A DNA stretch of 64,000 nt from Mermis nigrescens (taxonomy: Eukaryota; Nematoda; Enoplea; Mermithida; Mermithidae): NCBI GenBank assembly GCA_036768485.1, contig JAVLUZ010000751.1, forward strand, positions 1-64,000, in the 5' to 3' direction. Numbering within the stretch: position 1 is the stretch's first letter; the number at the start of each line of letters is the position of its first letter. Both the position numbers and the translations under genes were made by a program. The notes under the pieces were generated by a model. That model worked only from the letters and a program-made list of their open reading frames with translations, did not search any database and was not told the DNA's origin. Below are positions 22,720 through 33,100 of this stretch, piece by piece.

Positions 22720-23760
22720 AAATTTAAGGGTTAGGATTAACACCTTATTAGCAAACTATTACAAAAATTTTGATGGAGCACCTACAGTATACCAGCATTA
22801 GTTTACACTTTTCCCTAACTCAGGAACCAATGGCCGGATTTTGTTCAAATTTTCAGGAATTGATGTATAGACATTAGCTGTGCTATGTACAGAATTTCAG
22901 CGCGCAGCCTACAGTATACCAATTTACTTTACACTTTCTTATATATTACTATTACTTTAGAAATAGAGGGCGGATTGGATTGAAATTTTAAGGGTAGAAT
23001 AAATATCCTATTAGAAAACTATTACAAGAGTTTTGTGAAAATACCTACAGTATAAACCTTAGTTGTGCTAAGTACATAATTTTAGCGCGCAGTCTACAGT
23101 ATACCACTTTACTTTACACTTTCTCGTATAGCACTCTATTCCAAGAATCACTAGCCGGATTTTGTTCGAATTTTCAGGATATGATGTACAAACCATAGTT
23201 GTGCTATGTACAAAATTTTAGCACGCAGCATACAGTATACTAGCATTAGTTTACAGTTTTGCATAATTCAAGAACCAATGGGCGGATTTTGTTTGAATAT
23301 TCAGGATATGATGTACAAACCTTAGTTGTGCTATGTACAGAATTTTAGCGCGCAGTCTACAGTATATCAGTTTACTTTACACTTTCTCGTATTCCAAGAA
23401 TCACCAGCCGGATCTTGTTCAAATTTTCAGGATATGATGTACAAACCTTAGTTGTGCTATGTACAGAATTTTAGCGCGCAGTCTACAGTATACCAGTTTA
23501 CTTTACACTTTCTCATATAGCACTATATTCCAAGGAACACCAGCCGGATATTGTTCAAATTTTCAGAATATGACGTATAAACCTTAGCTGTGCTATGTAC
23601 ACAATTTTAGAGCGCAGCATACAGTATACTAATTTACTTTACACTTTCTCGCATAGCACTATATTACAAGAACCGCTAGCCGGATTTAGTTCAAATTTTA
23701 AGGATATGACATATAAACCTCAGCTGTGCTATGTACAAAATTTTAGCGCACAACCTACTG
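22720..23760. repeat. ~130-bp tandem repeat, left arm
   Basis: About seven units with landmarks GCCGGATTTTGTTCAAATTTTCAGGATATGA cut short here as GCCGGATTTTGTTCAAATTT, then TTAGCGCGCAG and ACAGTATAC. Spacing runs from about 126 to 141 bases. The right arm has fewer, more diverged units (28040-28700). Confidence 0.8.
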
Positions 23761-24078
23761 TATGCTGATTTTTTATTTGCATTGTCTTTACAATGCTCGA
23801 TTTTTCAGCAGTACCTGTCTAATGATGCCATATGGGGTTATTTTTGCCCAAAAATGAGCAACCAATATAGGCAAACATTGCTCAAATTTGATTATCATGC
23901 TATTTTGAGCTCCTCAAAGTTTATCAGAAAACGCCTGAAAAAGGGCGATCTTTGCCTGCTGTTCAACTTGTGGGAATTTTTAAACCCTGAGCTAGCGTTT
24001 ACTTTATAAACTTCCACACAAAATCCATTAATAAACACGTTACTTCATTCATGTCATCAGTATTGATCTAAAAATCAG

Positions 24079-24530
24079 CAAAGTTTGGAATATTTTTTGT
24101 AAAGTTTGGAATATTTCTTGTAAAGTTTGGAATAATTTTTGTAAACTTTGGAATATTTTTTGTAAAGTTTGGAATATTTCTTGTAAAGTTTGGAATAATT
24201 TTTGTAAACTTTGGAATATTTTTTGTAAAGTTTGGAATATTTCTTGTAAAGTTTGGAATATTTTTTGTAAAATTTGGAATATTTTTTGTAAAGTTTGGAA
24301 TATTTTTTGTAAAATTTGGAATAAATTTTACATGCTTAAGCATAGTACTTTTGTAGAATTTGGAATATTTTTTGTAAAGTTTGGAATATTTTTTGTAAAG
24401 TTTGGAATGTTTTTTGTAAAGTTTGGAATATTTTTTGTAAAGTTTGGAATGTTTTTTGTAAAGTTTGGAATATTTTTTGTAAAGTTCGGAATATTTTTTG
24501 TCAAATTTGGGAATTGTTTTGTAAAGTGTC
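24079..24530. repeat. 21-bp minisatellite, left arm outer module
   Basis: About 21 copies of a unit like GTAAAGTTTGGAATATTTTTT, interrupted once by ACATGCTTAAGCATAGTAC near 24330. The unit is 21 bases, so long open frames with a 7-residue repeat arise in either strand; these are not genes. Confidence 0.92.
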
Positions 24531-24535
24531 AAATT

Positions 24536-24793
24536 TTATGTATCTGATCTGCATTTCTCAAGCATCGTTGACTCTATTTTATATGCCCGGTGCAACTCAT
24601 GCTCCTCTTTTGCACCTGTAAGGATTGATTTTCCGCTTGTGAACACTATAAAGGTCACATTGCGAAATTTGTAGACTAATATATGAAACAGTTCTACTTC
24701 ATACATGCATTTCCTTATCGTCAGTTGATAAAATTTGCAAAGATTAATGCGGACGCCTAAATTTGTTAAACCTGCAAACATATGAGGTTTCAC
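24536..24793 (-). CDS. TBP-like domain ORF, left arm
   Basis: An 85-codon open frame on the minus strand. Residues 9-16 read LTNLGVRI, like the start of a TBP repeat. Then come a YEVELFHILVYKF strand-helix segment, FIVFTSGKSILTGAK and a charged helix with EHELHRAYKI. SGKxxLTGAK is the signature stirrup-adjacent motif of the TATA-binding protein fold, and spacing to the preceding YE-ELF-L-Y segment fits that fold. It is only one of the two TBP half-repeats. An in-frame TGA lies just upstream and TGTTTGCAG near the start could be a splice acceptor, so it may be one exon. The right arm holds the same frame with one amino acid change. TBP binds promoter DNA; a role here is inference. Confidence 0.6.
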   Translation of the reverse strand: MKPHMFAGLTNLGVRINLCKFYQLTIRKCMYEVELFHILVYKFRNVTFIVFTSGKSILTGAKEEHELHRAYKIESTMLEKCRSDT

Positions 24794-24829
24794 CTTTCAA
24801 TCATCACTTTTAGCACTTAATGCATTAAC

Positions 24830-25260
24830 ACGCCCGGAAAAGGCGATCTATGCCTGCTGTTTAACTAGGGGGGTGAGAATTCTTAAGCCCTGAGGCTAGG
24901 TTTTACTTTGCAAACCTTCACACATAAGCGATTGATGAATACATAACTTCATCTGTGTCATCAGTATTAATCTAAAAATTTCTAAAGTTTTCAAATTTTT
25001 TTGTAAAGTTTCAACAATTTTTGTAAAGTCTGTGATATTTTTTTGTAAATTTAAAATATTTTTTGTAAAGTTTGGAATATTTTTTGTAAAGGGTGGAATA
25101 TTTTTTGTTAAGTTTTGGAATATTTTTTTGTAAAGTTTCGAATAAATTTTACTTGCTTAAGCATAGGAATTTTGCCTAGTTTGGAATATTTTTTGTTAAG
25201 TTTGGGAAATTTTTTGTAAAATTTGGAAAATTTCTTGCAAAGTTTGGATAATCTTCATTT
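24830..25260. repeat. left arm inner module with minisatellite
   Basis: Begins with a segment (GGCGATCTATGCCTGCTGTTTAAC...) that is a diverged copy of the one at 23940-24060, then a shorter run of the 21-bp minisatellite (24985-25255) with a CTTGCTTAAGCATAGG interrupter. Each arm thus holds two diverged copies of one module. Confidence 0.7.
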
Positions 25261-25296
25261 AATATGGCATTGCTCCAGGATTGCTGACAAATTCTG

Positions 25297-25506
25297 TTGG
25301 CTATACATACAGTAGCATACAGAGAATGCAGAAAAATGACAAAAACTCGACAATGGTCAAAATCCCGAAATGATCTACTTGAATATAGTCATGTTCCTCA
25401 CAGTATAAAATGCTTGATTAGATTTAAATTTTGGGAAAATTGCATGTATTTTCTGCACGTACACAAATGGCTTAGTGTTTGTCTAAAAGCCATGGAACTT
25501 CATTGA
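25297..25506 (+). CDS. inner 69-aa ORF, left arm, unrecognised
   Basis: A 69-codon frame (basic N-terminus RECRKMTKTRQWSKSRNDLL, then FKFWENCMYFLHVHKWLSVC) identical in translation to the reverse-strand frame at 26095-26304. Perfect preservation between arms may reflect arm-to-arm conversion rather than selection. The first codon is not ATG. No family recognised. Confidence 0.25.
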   Translation: MAIHTVAYRECRKMTKTRQWSKSRNDLLEYSHVPHSIKCLIRFKFWENCMYFLHVHKWLSVCLKAMELH

Positions 25507-25547
25507 TATTTATGTATGGTTTGCTTCAGCCTGTCATATAATTCTTA

Positions 25548-26052
25548 AAAACCTATCAAAAAAGCTATCTTTCTTAAACTTAAGCAATGGCTGAATATAA
25601 TTATATTATTATAATATTATTATTTCATTGGCTTATACCTCAGAAGCTGTTAGGAAATCCAGCATAAGCTGCATATATCAAAGTTATCAACCATGTACCC
25701 TCTCTATTAATATCATAGTACCCTAGCTTTTTGATATAAATCTCCTGTAGGAGGGTAAAAATATGTAGAAAATAGTTGGAAAGTACTGAAGTCTTGGACT
25801 TCCTCGATCAAAGAGGCGGAAGTTTTCTGTGAATTAACTTGCCCAAATTCCTAAATTTCATGCAATGTTCAATAATTTTCAGTTAAAATTTAGGGTATAT
25901 TTGTCAATATTTACTTCAAACACAAAAACATGATAATTTTGCATAGTCTATTCATATACTCTACAATCTCTTATAAAATATGGTTAAATTTTGCGTGACT
26001 CATTTGATTCATTTACTCTGTGGAAAGAACTATGTTTGTTTCACACGGTATT
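25548..26052. other. central spacer of the palindrome
   Basis: About 505 bases of single-copy AT-rich sequence between the arms, including an ATTATATTATTATAATATTATTATT stretch (25600-25625). No ORF of note. Confidence 0.7.
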
Positions 26053-26094
26053 TGAAGAATTATATGACAGGCTGAAGCAAACCATACATAAATA

Positions 26095-26304
26095 TCAATG
26101 AAGTTCCATGGCTTTTAGACAAACACTAAGCCATTTGTGTACGTGTAGAAAATACATGCAATTTTCCCAAAATTTAAATCTAATCAAGCATTTTATACTG
26201 TGAGGAACATGACTATATTCAAGTAGATCATTTCGGGATTTTGACCATTGTCGAGTTTTTGTCATTTTTCTGCATTCTCTGTATGCTACTGTATGTATAG
26301 CCAA
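26095..26304 (-). CDS. inner 69-aa ORF, right arm, unrecognised
   Basis: Mirror of 25297-25506 with identical translation. One silent-looking base difference is visible in the DNA (CACGTAG/CACGTGC region near 26145). Confidence 0.25.
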   Translation of the reverse strand: MAIHTVAYRECRKMTKTRQWSKSRNDLLEYSHVPHSIKCLIRFKFWENCMYFLHVHKWLSVCLKAMELH

Positions 26305-26334
26305 CAGAATTTGTCAGCAATCCTGGAGCAATGC

Positions 26335-26625
26335 CATATTAAATGAAGATTATCCAAACTTTGCAGGAAATTTTCCAAATTTTACAAAAAATTTCCCAAA
26401 CTTAACAAAAAATATTCCAAACTAGGCAAAATTCTTATGCTTAAGCAAGTAAAATTTATTCGAAACTTTACAAAAAAATATTCCAAAACTTAACAAAAAA
26501 TATTCCACCCTTTACAAAAAATATTCCAAACTTTACAAAAAAATATTTTAAATTTACAAAAAAATATCACAGACTTTACAAAAATTGTTGAAACTTTACA
26601 AAAAAAATTTGAAAACTTCAGAAAT
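26335..26625. repeat. 21-bp minisatellite, right arm inner module
   Basis: Reverse complement of 24985-25255 with the ATGCTTAAGCAAG interrupter near 26437; nearly identical in length to the left copy. Confidence 0.88.
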
Positions 26626-26812
26626 TTTTAGATTAATACTGATGACACAGATGAAGTTATGTATTCATCAATCGCTTATGTGTGAAGGTTTGCAAAGTAA
26701 AACCTAGCCTCAGGGCTTAAGAATTCCCACCCCCCCTAGTTAAACAGCAGGCATAGATCGCCTTATTCCAGGCGTGTTAATGCATTATAGTACTAAAAGT
26801 GATGATTGAAAG

Positions 26813-27070
26813 GTGAAACCTCATATGTTTGCAGGTTTAACAAATTTAGGCGTCCGCATTAATCTTTGCAAATTTTATCAACTGACGATAAGGAAATGCA
26901 TGTATGAAGTAGAACTGTTTCATATATTAGTCTACAAATTTCGCAATGTGACCTTTATAGTGTTCACAAGCGGAAAATCAATCCTTACAGGTGCAAAAGA
27001 GGAGCATGAGTTGCACCGGGTATATAAAATAGAGTCAACGATGCTTGAGAAATGCAGATCAGATACATAA
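26813..27070 (+). CDS. TBP-like domain ORF, right arm
   Basis: Same 85-codon frame as 24536-24793, on the plus strand; only one residue differs (Ala to Val, GCA to GTA, before YKIES). The first ATG is codon 5 (26825). An in-frame TGA at 26807-26809 closes the frame upstream, and TTTGCAG just after the ATG is a candidate acceptor. The key SGKSILTGAK motif and preceding YEVELFHILVYKF are intact. The two copies point outward from the centre of the palindrome. Whether it is transcribed is unknown; the resemblance to TBP is from motif recognition only. Confidence 0.6.
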   Translation: MKPHMFAGLTNLGVRINLCKFYQLTIRKCMYEVELFHILVYKFRNVTFIVFTSGKSILTGAKEEHELHRVYKIESTMLEKCRSDT

Positions 27071-27074
27071 AATT

Positions 27075-27740
27075 TGACACTTTACAAAACAATTCCCAAA
27101 TTTGACAAAAAATATTCCGAACTTTACAAAAAATATTCCAAACTTTACAAAAAACATTCAAAACTTTACAAAAAATATTCCAAACTTTACAAAAAACATT
27201 CCGAACTTTACAAAAAATATTCCAAACTTTACAAAAAATATTCCAAATTCTACAAAAGTACTATGCTTAAGCATGTAAAATTTATTCCAAATTTTACAAA
27301 AAATATTCCAAACTTTACAAAAAATATTCCAAATTTTACAAAAAATATTCCAAACTTTACAAGAAATATTCCAAACTTTACAAAAAAATATTCCAAAGTT
27401 TACAAAAATTATTCCAAACTTTACAAGAAATATTCCAAACTTTACAAAAAATATTCCAAATTCTACAAAAGTACTATTCTTAAGCATGTAAAATTTATTC
27501 CAAACTTTACAAAAATATTCCAAATTTTACAAAAAATATTCCAAACTTTACAAAAAATATTCCAAACTTTACAAAAAATATTCCAAACTTTACAAAAAAT
27601 ATTCCAAATTTTACAAAAAATATTCCAAACTTTACAAAAATATTACAAACTTTACAAAAAATATTCCAAACTTTACAAAAAATATTCCAAAGTTTACAAA
27701 AAATATTCCAAACTCTACGAAAAAATATGCCAAATTTGTT
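27075..27740. repeat. 21-bp minisatellite, right arm outer module
   Basis: About 31 copies of AAACTTTACAAAAAATATTCC, with two interrupters containing CTTAAGCATGTAAAATT (near 27265 and 27478). The left arm has only one interrupter and fewer copies, so the arrays changed length independently. Confidence 0.92.
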
Positions 27741-28039
27741 AATTTTTAGATCAATACTGATGACATGGATGAAGTTACGTAGTCACTAATGATTTTTGTA
27801 TGGAGATTTATAAAGTAAACGCTAGCTCAGAGTTTTGAAAATTCCCACAAGTTGAACAGCAGGCAAAGATTGCCCTTTTTCAGGCGTTTTCTGATAAACT
27901 TTGATAAGCTCAAAAAAGCACGATAATTAAATTTGAAGCAATGTTTGCCTATACTAGTTGCTCATTTTTAGGCAAAAAATAATCCCTAATGGCATCATTA
28001 GACAGGTACTGCTAAAAAATCAAGCCTTGTAAAGACAAT

Positions 28040-28700
28040 GCAAATAAAAAATCAGCATATAGTAGGTCGTGTGCTAAACTTTTGTACGTAGGAGAGCTAA
28101 GGTTAATATATGATATCCTGAAAATTTGAACAAAATCCGGCTAGCGGTTCTGGGAATATAGTGCTATGCGAGAAAGTGTAAAGTAAATTAGTATACTGTA
28201 TGCTGCGCTCTAAAATTGTGTACATAGCACAGCTAAGGTTTATACGTCATATTCTGAAAATTTGAACAATATCCGGCTGGTGATTCTTGGAATAGAGTGC
28301 TATACGCGAAAGTATAAAGTTGACAGGTATACTGTAGACTGCGCGCTAAAATTTTGTACATAGCACAGCAACAATTTATATATCGTACCCTGAAAGTTTG
28401 AGTTAAATGCGCCTTATAGTTCTTGAGATACAGTGCTATATGAGAAAGTGTAAAGTAAATTGGTATACTGTAGGCTGCACGCTAAAATTCTTTTCGCAGC
28501 ATGCCTCGCCTATTTACATCATATCCTGAAAATTTGACCAAAATCCGGTCATTTGTTCTTGAGTTATGCAAAAGTGTAAACTATATGCTGGTATATTGTA
28601 GGTGCTCCATCAAAATTTTGTATATATCATACCTAACATATACTTAACATTCTCAGAAAATTTCAGCCTGATCCGCGTGCTGGTTCTTGAGTTATAGTTA
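28040..28700. repeat. ~130-bp tandem repeat, right arm
   Basis: About five units in reverse orientation to those at 22720-23760, clearly more diverged from the left arm than the inner arm regions are. Confidence 0.78.
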
Positions 28701-28952
28701 TTTCAAGTTTCCCCCATGGAAATTTCCCCATGGAAATTTCCCCCATGGAAATTTCCCCCACGGAAATTACCCCACTGGCCCTGGGCCCCTGGCTGGGCTG
28801 GCGCGCGCCCCCTCCCCGGGCAGGTCCCTATGCTTATAGCACAGCCTATGCTAAAGCATTGCTCCCTGAGAAAAGCCAGGGAGCAGATTCTGAGCCTCTC
28901 CGCCTAAGCTATAACACAGGCTATGTTATAACGTTGCGCCCTAGGGAAGCAG
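28700..28952. repeat. right tip of palindrome with 16-bp repeats
   Basis: Mirror of 22442-22700: CCCCCATGGAAATTTCC repeats, a GGCGCGCGCCCC core, then TTATAACGTTGCGCCCTAGG and GAAGCAG at the end. Confidence 0.85.
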
Positions 28953-29059
28953 GGTATACTACTGATGAACTACCTACACTGAATCGTAAAACAGAAATTA
29001 TACCATCGCGCAAAAATAACTTTCTGATCTAATTAACCAGATATAACTTGACTAAGCAG

Positions 29060-29549
29060 ATCCAGATTAGTGTTGTAAAAGATATCTTTATCTTTATCTT
29101 TTGAGCAAGATAAAGATAAAGATGTCTTTATCTTTATATTGATGATAATAAATTTATTATATATATATTATATAATTTATAATAATAAATTTAATCATAA
29201 ATTAATATATTTATATAAATTCGGGTAAACCCAAAAATCTTCATTTACTTATGTGGGCTTACTGCTCTATCACTTCTTTTACCACAGGCGTAAAAATTAG
29301 GGCATCAGTTGACTGCTTTGCATCACATAAATACTCTCGTTTATTGCACTTCGCATACATCATTCTCCTAGGTCCAGTCGACCATATTTTATCTTTATCT
29401 TTTTGGTTCCTTTATCTTGCAAATTATCATTATCTTAATCTTTCTTAATTTTTTATCTTTATCTTTATCTTCTAGATTTTAAAATTTGAATTTCATCTTT
29501 ATCTTTCATCTTGCGAGATATCCTTGTCTTTTACAACACTAATCCAGAT
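29060..29549. mobile_element. hAT-like element with TIRs, copy A
   Basis: The element is 29068-29541 (474 bp) with ends TAGTGTTGTAAAAGA and TCTTTTACAACACTA, flanked by exact ATCCAGAT duplications (29060-29067, 29542-29549). The interior is rich in ATCTTT/AAAGAT runs and, only in this copy, a long TA-rich palindromic stretch (29150-29215). No transposase. The matching insertion in copy B (52834-53261) has the same target duplication, so it predates the duplication. Confidence 0.92.
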
Positions 29550-30178
29550 CCAGATAAATCCAGATCCTAAATAGCCTGGGGTCGCTAGCACTAGACGGGT
29601 TCTTGGAAGGGGGCGGGAAGTCGACCCTCCAAAATGGCAACTGACCCGCTGCGAAATGGCTGCGAGCCCCAGCATTAACGATTGTTTTGTAAAAGTTGTA
29701 ATACGTGTGCCTTTTTAAGCGTTCCTAGCCTATTTTCGGCTCAAAAATATCAGATTGATTTCGGCGCTTCACCCCACACTGGTATGTTTTGACCGTATTT
29801 TCTTCAATTTACTCAATTTTCCAAGATTTTTCCAAATTTTTTAGGTTTTATGTTCCAGAAAAAACGAACATTGTCTGAAACGTCAAAAACCAGTGCTTTT
29901 GACGTGTACCCATCAGTTCTTCAGCCAAAACCGGCACTATTTGGAAAATTTATGGGCCTCACTTCCTTATTCCCCCTCCATAGGATTCCCATGCTGACTT
30001 GCATCAATTCAGTAGTTCAGTGGTTCAATAGTCGGGTTCAATTGTTCAGCAGTGTTTGCTTGACCCAGTAACTACTATAGTCTGGTTCATTTTTCGAGAG
30101 CTTTTTCAGTGAATTTTCATACCTATTTCGAGGCAGAGTACAAATGCCTGACTAGGCGATTTACTGAATTAGGCGATT
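29550..30178. other. shared low-copy flank before satellite, copy A
   Basis: Nearly identical to 53270-53898. No gene supported; the 73-codon plus-strand frame at 29850-30071 is disrupted in copy B. Confidence 0.6.
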
Positions 30179-33100
30179 TATTTTTTCGAAAAATTGTCAA
30201 AAATGCTTCTGCTCTTAATATTAAAATTACGGGCTAAATCAATGCTTTCTTAAAAATTTCCAAAATACTTCGGGGTTCAAATTTTCAACTAATCCTACGC
30301 TTTAAGTTCCGAAAGGTAATTTTTCATTCATTTCTCGCATCTTACCGACACAATGGGCCGCGAATTTCTCGAAATGCTGCTTGAAACAATTAAATTTCGA
30401 TCAAAAATTACCCGTAAAGTTTATTTTTTTCGAAAAATTGTCAAAAATGCTTCTGTTCTTAATATTAAAATTACGGGCTAAATCAATGCTTTCTTAAAAA
30501 TTTCCAAAATACTTCGGGGTTCAAATTTTCAACTAGTCCTACGCTTTAAGTTCCGAAAGGTAATTTTTCATTCAGTTCTCGCATCTTACCGACACAATGG
30601 GCCGCGAATTTCTCGAAATGCTGCTTGAAACAATTAAATTTCGATCAAAAATTACCCGTAAAGTTTATTTTTTTTCGAAAAAATTGTGAAAAATGCTTCT
30701 GTTCTTAATATTAAAATTACGGGCTAAATCAATGCTTTCTTAAAAATTTCCAAAATACTTCGGGGTTCAAATTTTCAACTAATCCTACGCTTTAAGTTCC
30801 GAAAGGTAATTTTTCATTCAGTTCTCGCATCTTACCGACACAATGGGCCGCGAATTTCTCGAAATGCTGCTTGAAACAATTAAATTTCGATCAAAAATTA
30901 CCCGTAAAGTTTATTTTTTTTCGAAAAAATTGTGAAAAATGCTTCTGTTCTTAATATTAAAATTACGGGCTAAATCAATGCTTTCTTAAAAATTTCCAAA
31001 ATACTTCGGGGTTCAAATTTTCAACTAATCCTACGCTTTAAGTTCCGAAAGGTAATTTTTCATTCAGTTCTCGCATCTTACCGACACAATGGGCCGCGAA
31101 TTTCTCGAAATGCTGCTTGAAACAATTAAATTTCGATCAAAAATTACCCGTAAAGTTTATTTTTTTTTCGAAAAAATTGTGAAAAATGCTTCTGTTCTTA
31201 ATATTAAAATTACGGGCTAAATCAATGCTTTCTTAAAAATTTCCAAAATACTTCGGGGTTCAAATTTTCAACTAATCCTACGCTTTAAGTTCCGAAAGGT
31301 AATTTTTCATTCAGTTCTCGCATCTTACCGACACAATGGGCCGCGAATTTCTCGAAATGCTGCTTGAAACAATTAAATTTCGATCAAAAATTACCCGTAA
31401 AGTTTATTTTTTTTCGAAAAAATTGTGAAAAATGCTTCTGTTCTTAATATTAAAATTACGGGCTAAATCAATGCTTTCTTAAAAATTTCCAAAATACTTC
31501 GGGGTTCAAATTTTCAACTAATCCTACGCTTTAAGTTCCGAAAGGTAATTTTTCATTCAGTTCTCGCATCTTACCGACACAATGGGCCGCGAATTTCTCG
31601 AAATGCTGCTTGAAACAATTAAATTTCGATCAAAAATTACCCGTAAAGTTTATTTTTTTTCTGAAAAATTGTGAAAAATGCTTCTGTTCTTAATATTAAA
31701 ATTACGGGCTAAATCAATGCTTTCTTAAAAATTTCCAAAATACTTCGGGGTTCAAATTTTCAACTAATCCTACGCTTTAAGTTCCGAAAGGTAATTTTTC
31801 ATTCAGTTCTCGCATCTTACCGACACAATGGGCCGCGAATTTCTCGAAATGCTGCTTGAAACAATTAAATTTCGATCAAAAATTACCCGTAAAGTTTATT
31901 TTTTTCTAAAAAATTGTGAAAAATGCTTCTGTTCTTAATATTAAAATTACGGGCTAAATCAATGCTTTCTTAAAAATTTCCAAAATACTTCGGGGTTCAA
32001 ATTTTCAACTAATCCTACGCTTTAAGTTCCGAAAGGTAATTTTTCATTCAGTTCTCGCATCTTACCGACACAATGGGCCGCGAATTTCTCGAAATGCTGC
32101 TTGAAACAATTAAATTTCGATCAAAAATTACCCGTAAAGTTTATTTTTTTTTCGAAAAAATTGTGAAAAATGCTTCTGTTCTTAATATTAAAATTACGGG
32201 CTAAATCAATGCTTTCTTAAAAATTTCCAAAATACTTCGGGGTTCAAATTTTCAACTAATCCTACGCTTTAAGTTCCGAAAGGTAATTTTTCATTCAGTT
32301 CTCGCATCTTACCGACACAATGGGCCGCGAATTTCTCGAAATGCTGCTTGAAACAATTAAATTTCGATCAAAAATTACCCGTAAAGTTTATTTTTTTTCT
32401 GAAAAATTGTCAAAAATGCTTCTGTTCTTAATATTAAAATTACGGGCTAAATCAATGCTTTCTTAAAAATTTCCAAAATACTTCGGGGTTCAAATTTTCA
32501 ACTAATCCTACGCTTTAAGTTCCGAAAGGTAATTTTTCATTCAGTTCTCGCATCTTACCGACACAATGGGCCGCGAATTTCTCGAAATGCTGCTTGAAAC
32601 AATTAAATTTCGATCAAAAATTACCCGTAAAGTTTATTTTTTTCTGAAAAAATTGTGAAAAATGCTTCTGTTCTTAATATTAAAATTACGGGCTAAATCA
32701 ATGCTTTCTTAAAAATTTCCAAAATACTTCGGGGTTCAAATTTTCAACTAATCCTACGCTTTAAGTTCCGAAAGGTAATTTTTCATTCAGTTCTCGCATC
32801 TTACCGACACAATGGGCCGCGAATTTCTCGAAATGCTGCTTGAAACAATTAAATTTCGATCAAAAATTACCCGTAAAGTTTATTTTTTTTTCGAAAAAAT
32901 TGTGAAAAATGCTTCTGTTCTTAATATTAAAATTACGGGCTAAATCAATGCTTTCTTAAAAATTTCCAAAATACTTCGGGGTTCAAATTTTCAACTAATC
33001 CTACGCTTTAAGTTCCGAAAGGTAATTTTTCATTCAGTTCTCGCATCTTACCGACACAATGGGCCGCGAATTTCTCGAAATGCTGCTTGAAACAATTAAA

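Larger units (their letters stand above)
22442..28952. mobile_element. 6.5-kb giant inverted-repeat element with TBP-like ORFs
   Basis: Two arms of about 3 kb (22442-25547 and 26053-28952) are reverse complements around a ~0.5-kb spacer. Both ends read CTGCTTCCCTAGG-CGCAACGT inward, and GGT flanks both sides (22439-22441, 28953-28955), a possible 3-bp target duplication. From end to centre each arm has: a GC-rich tip with 16-bp GGGGGAAATTTCCATG repeats, a ~130-bp tandem repeat block, a module with 21-bp minisatellite, a TBP-like open frame, a second module with the minisatellite, and an inner 70-codon frame. No transposase is recognised. Copy B of the duplication has none of it. Confidence 0.85.

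Noticed and set aside
24040..24070. CTGATGA near ATGAAG (minus strand) as a hammerhead core; also near 26640 and 27760
   Set aside because: The required GAAA after stem II is not present and no stems I and III could be drawn.
24068..24532. Long open frames with a 7-residue NFTKNIP/KYSKLYK repeat (also 27074-27742 and 27158-27523)
   Set aside because: They follow directly from a 21-base minisatellite without stops; both strands are open and the frames end at array borders.
29251..29448. 65-codon frame conserved at 52974-53168
   Set aside because: Conserved only because the hAT-like insertion is duplicated; content is ATCTTT simple repeat and no motif is present.
30270..30330. GGGGTTCAAATTT in the satellite as a tRNA B box
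   Set aside because: No pairing arms around it, and no A box at the right distance in the same unit.
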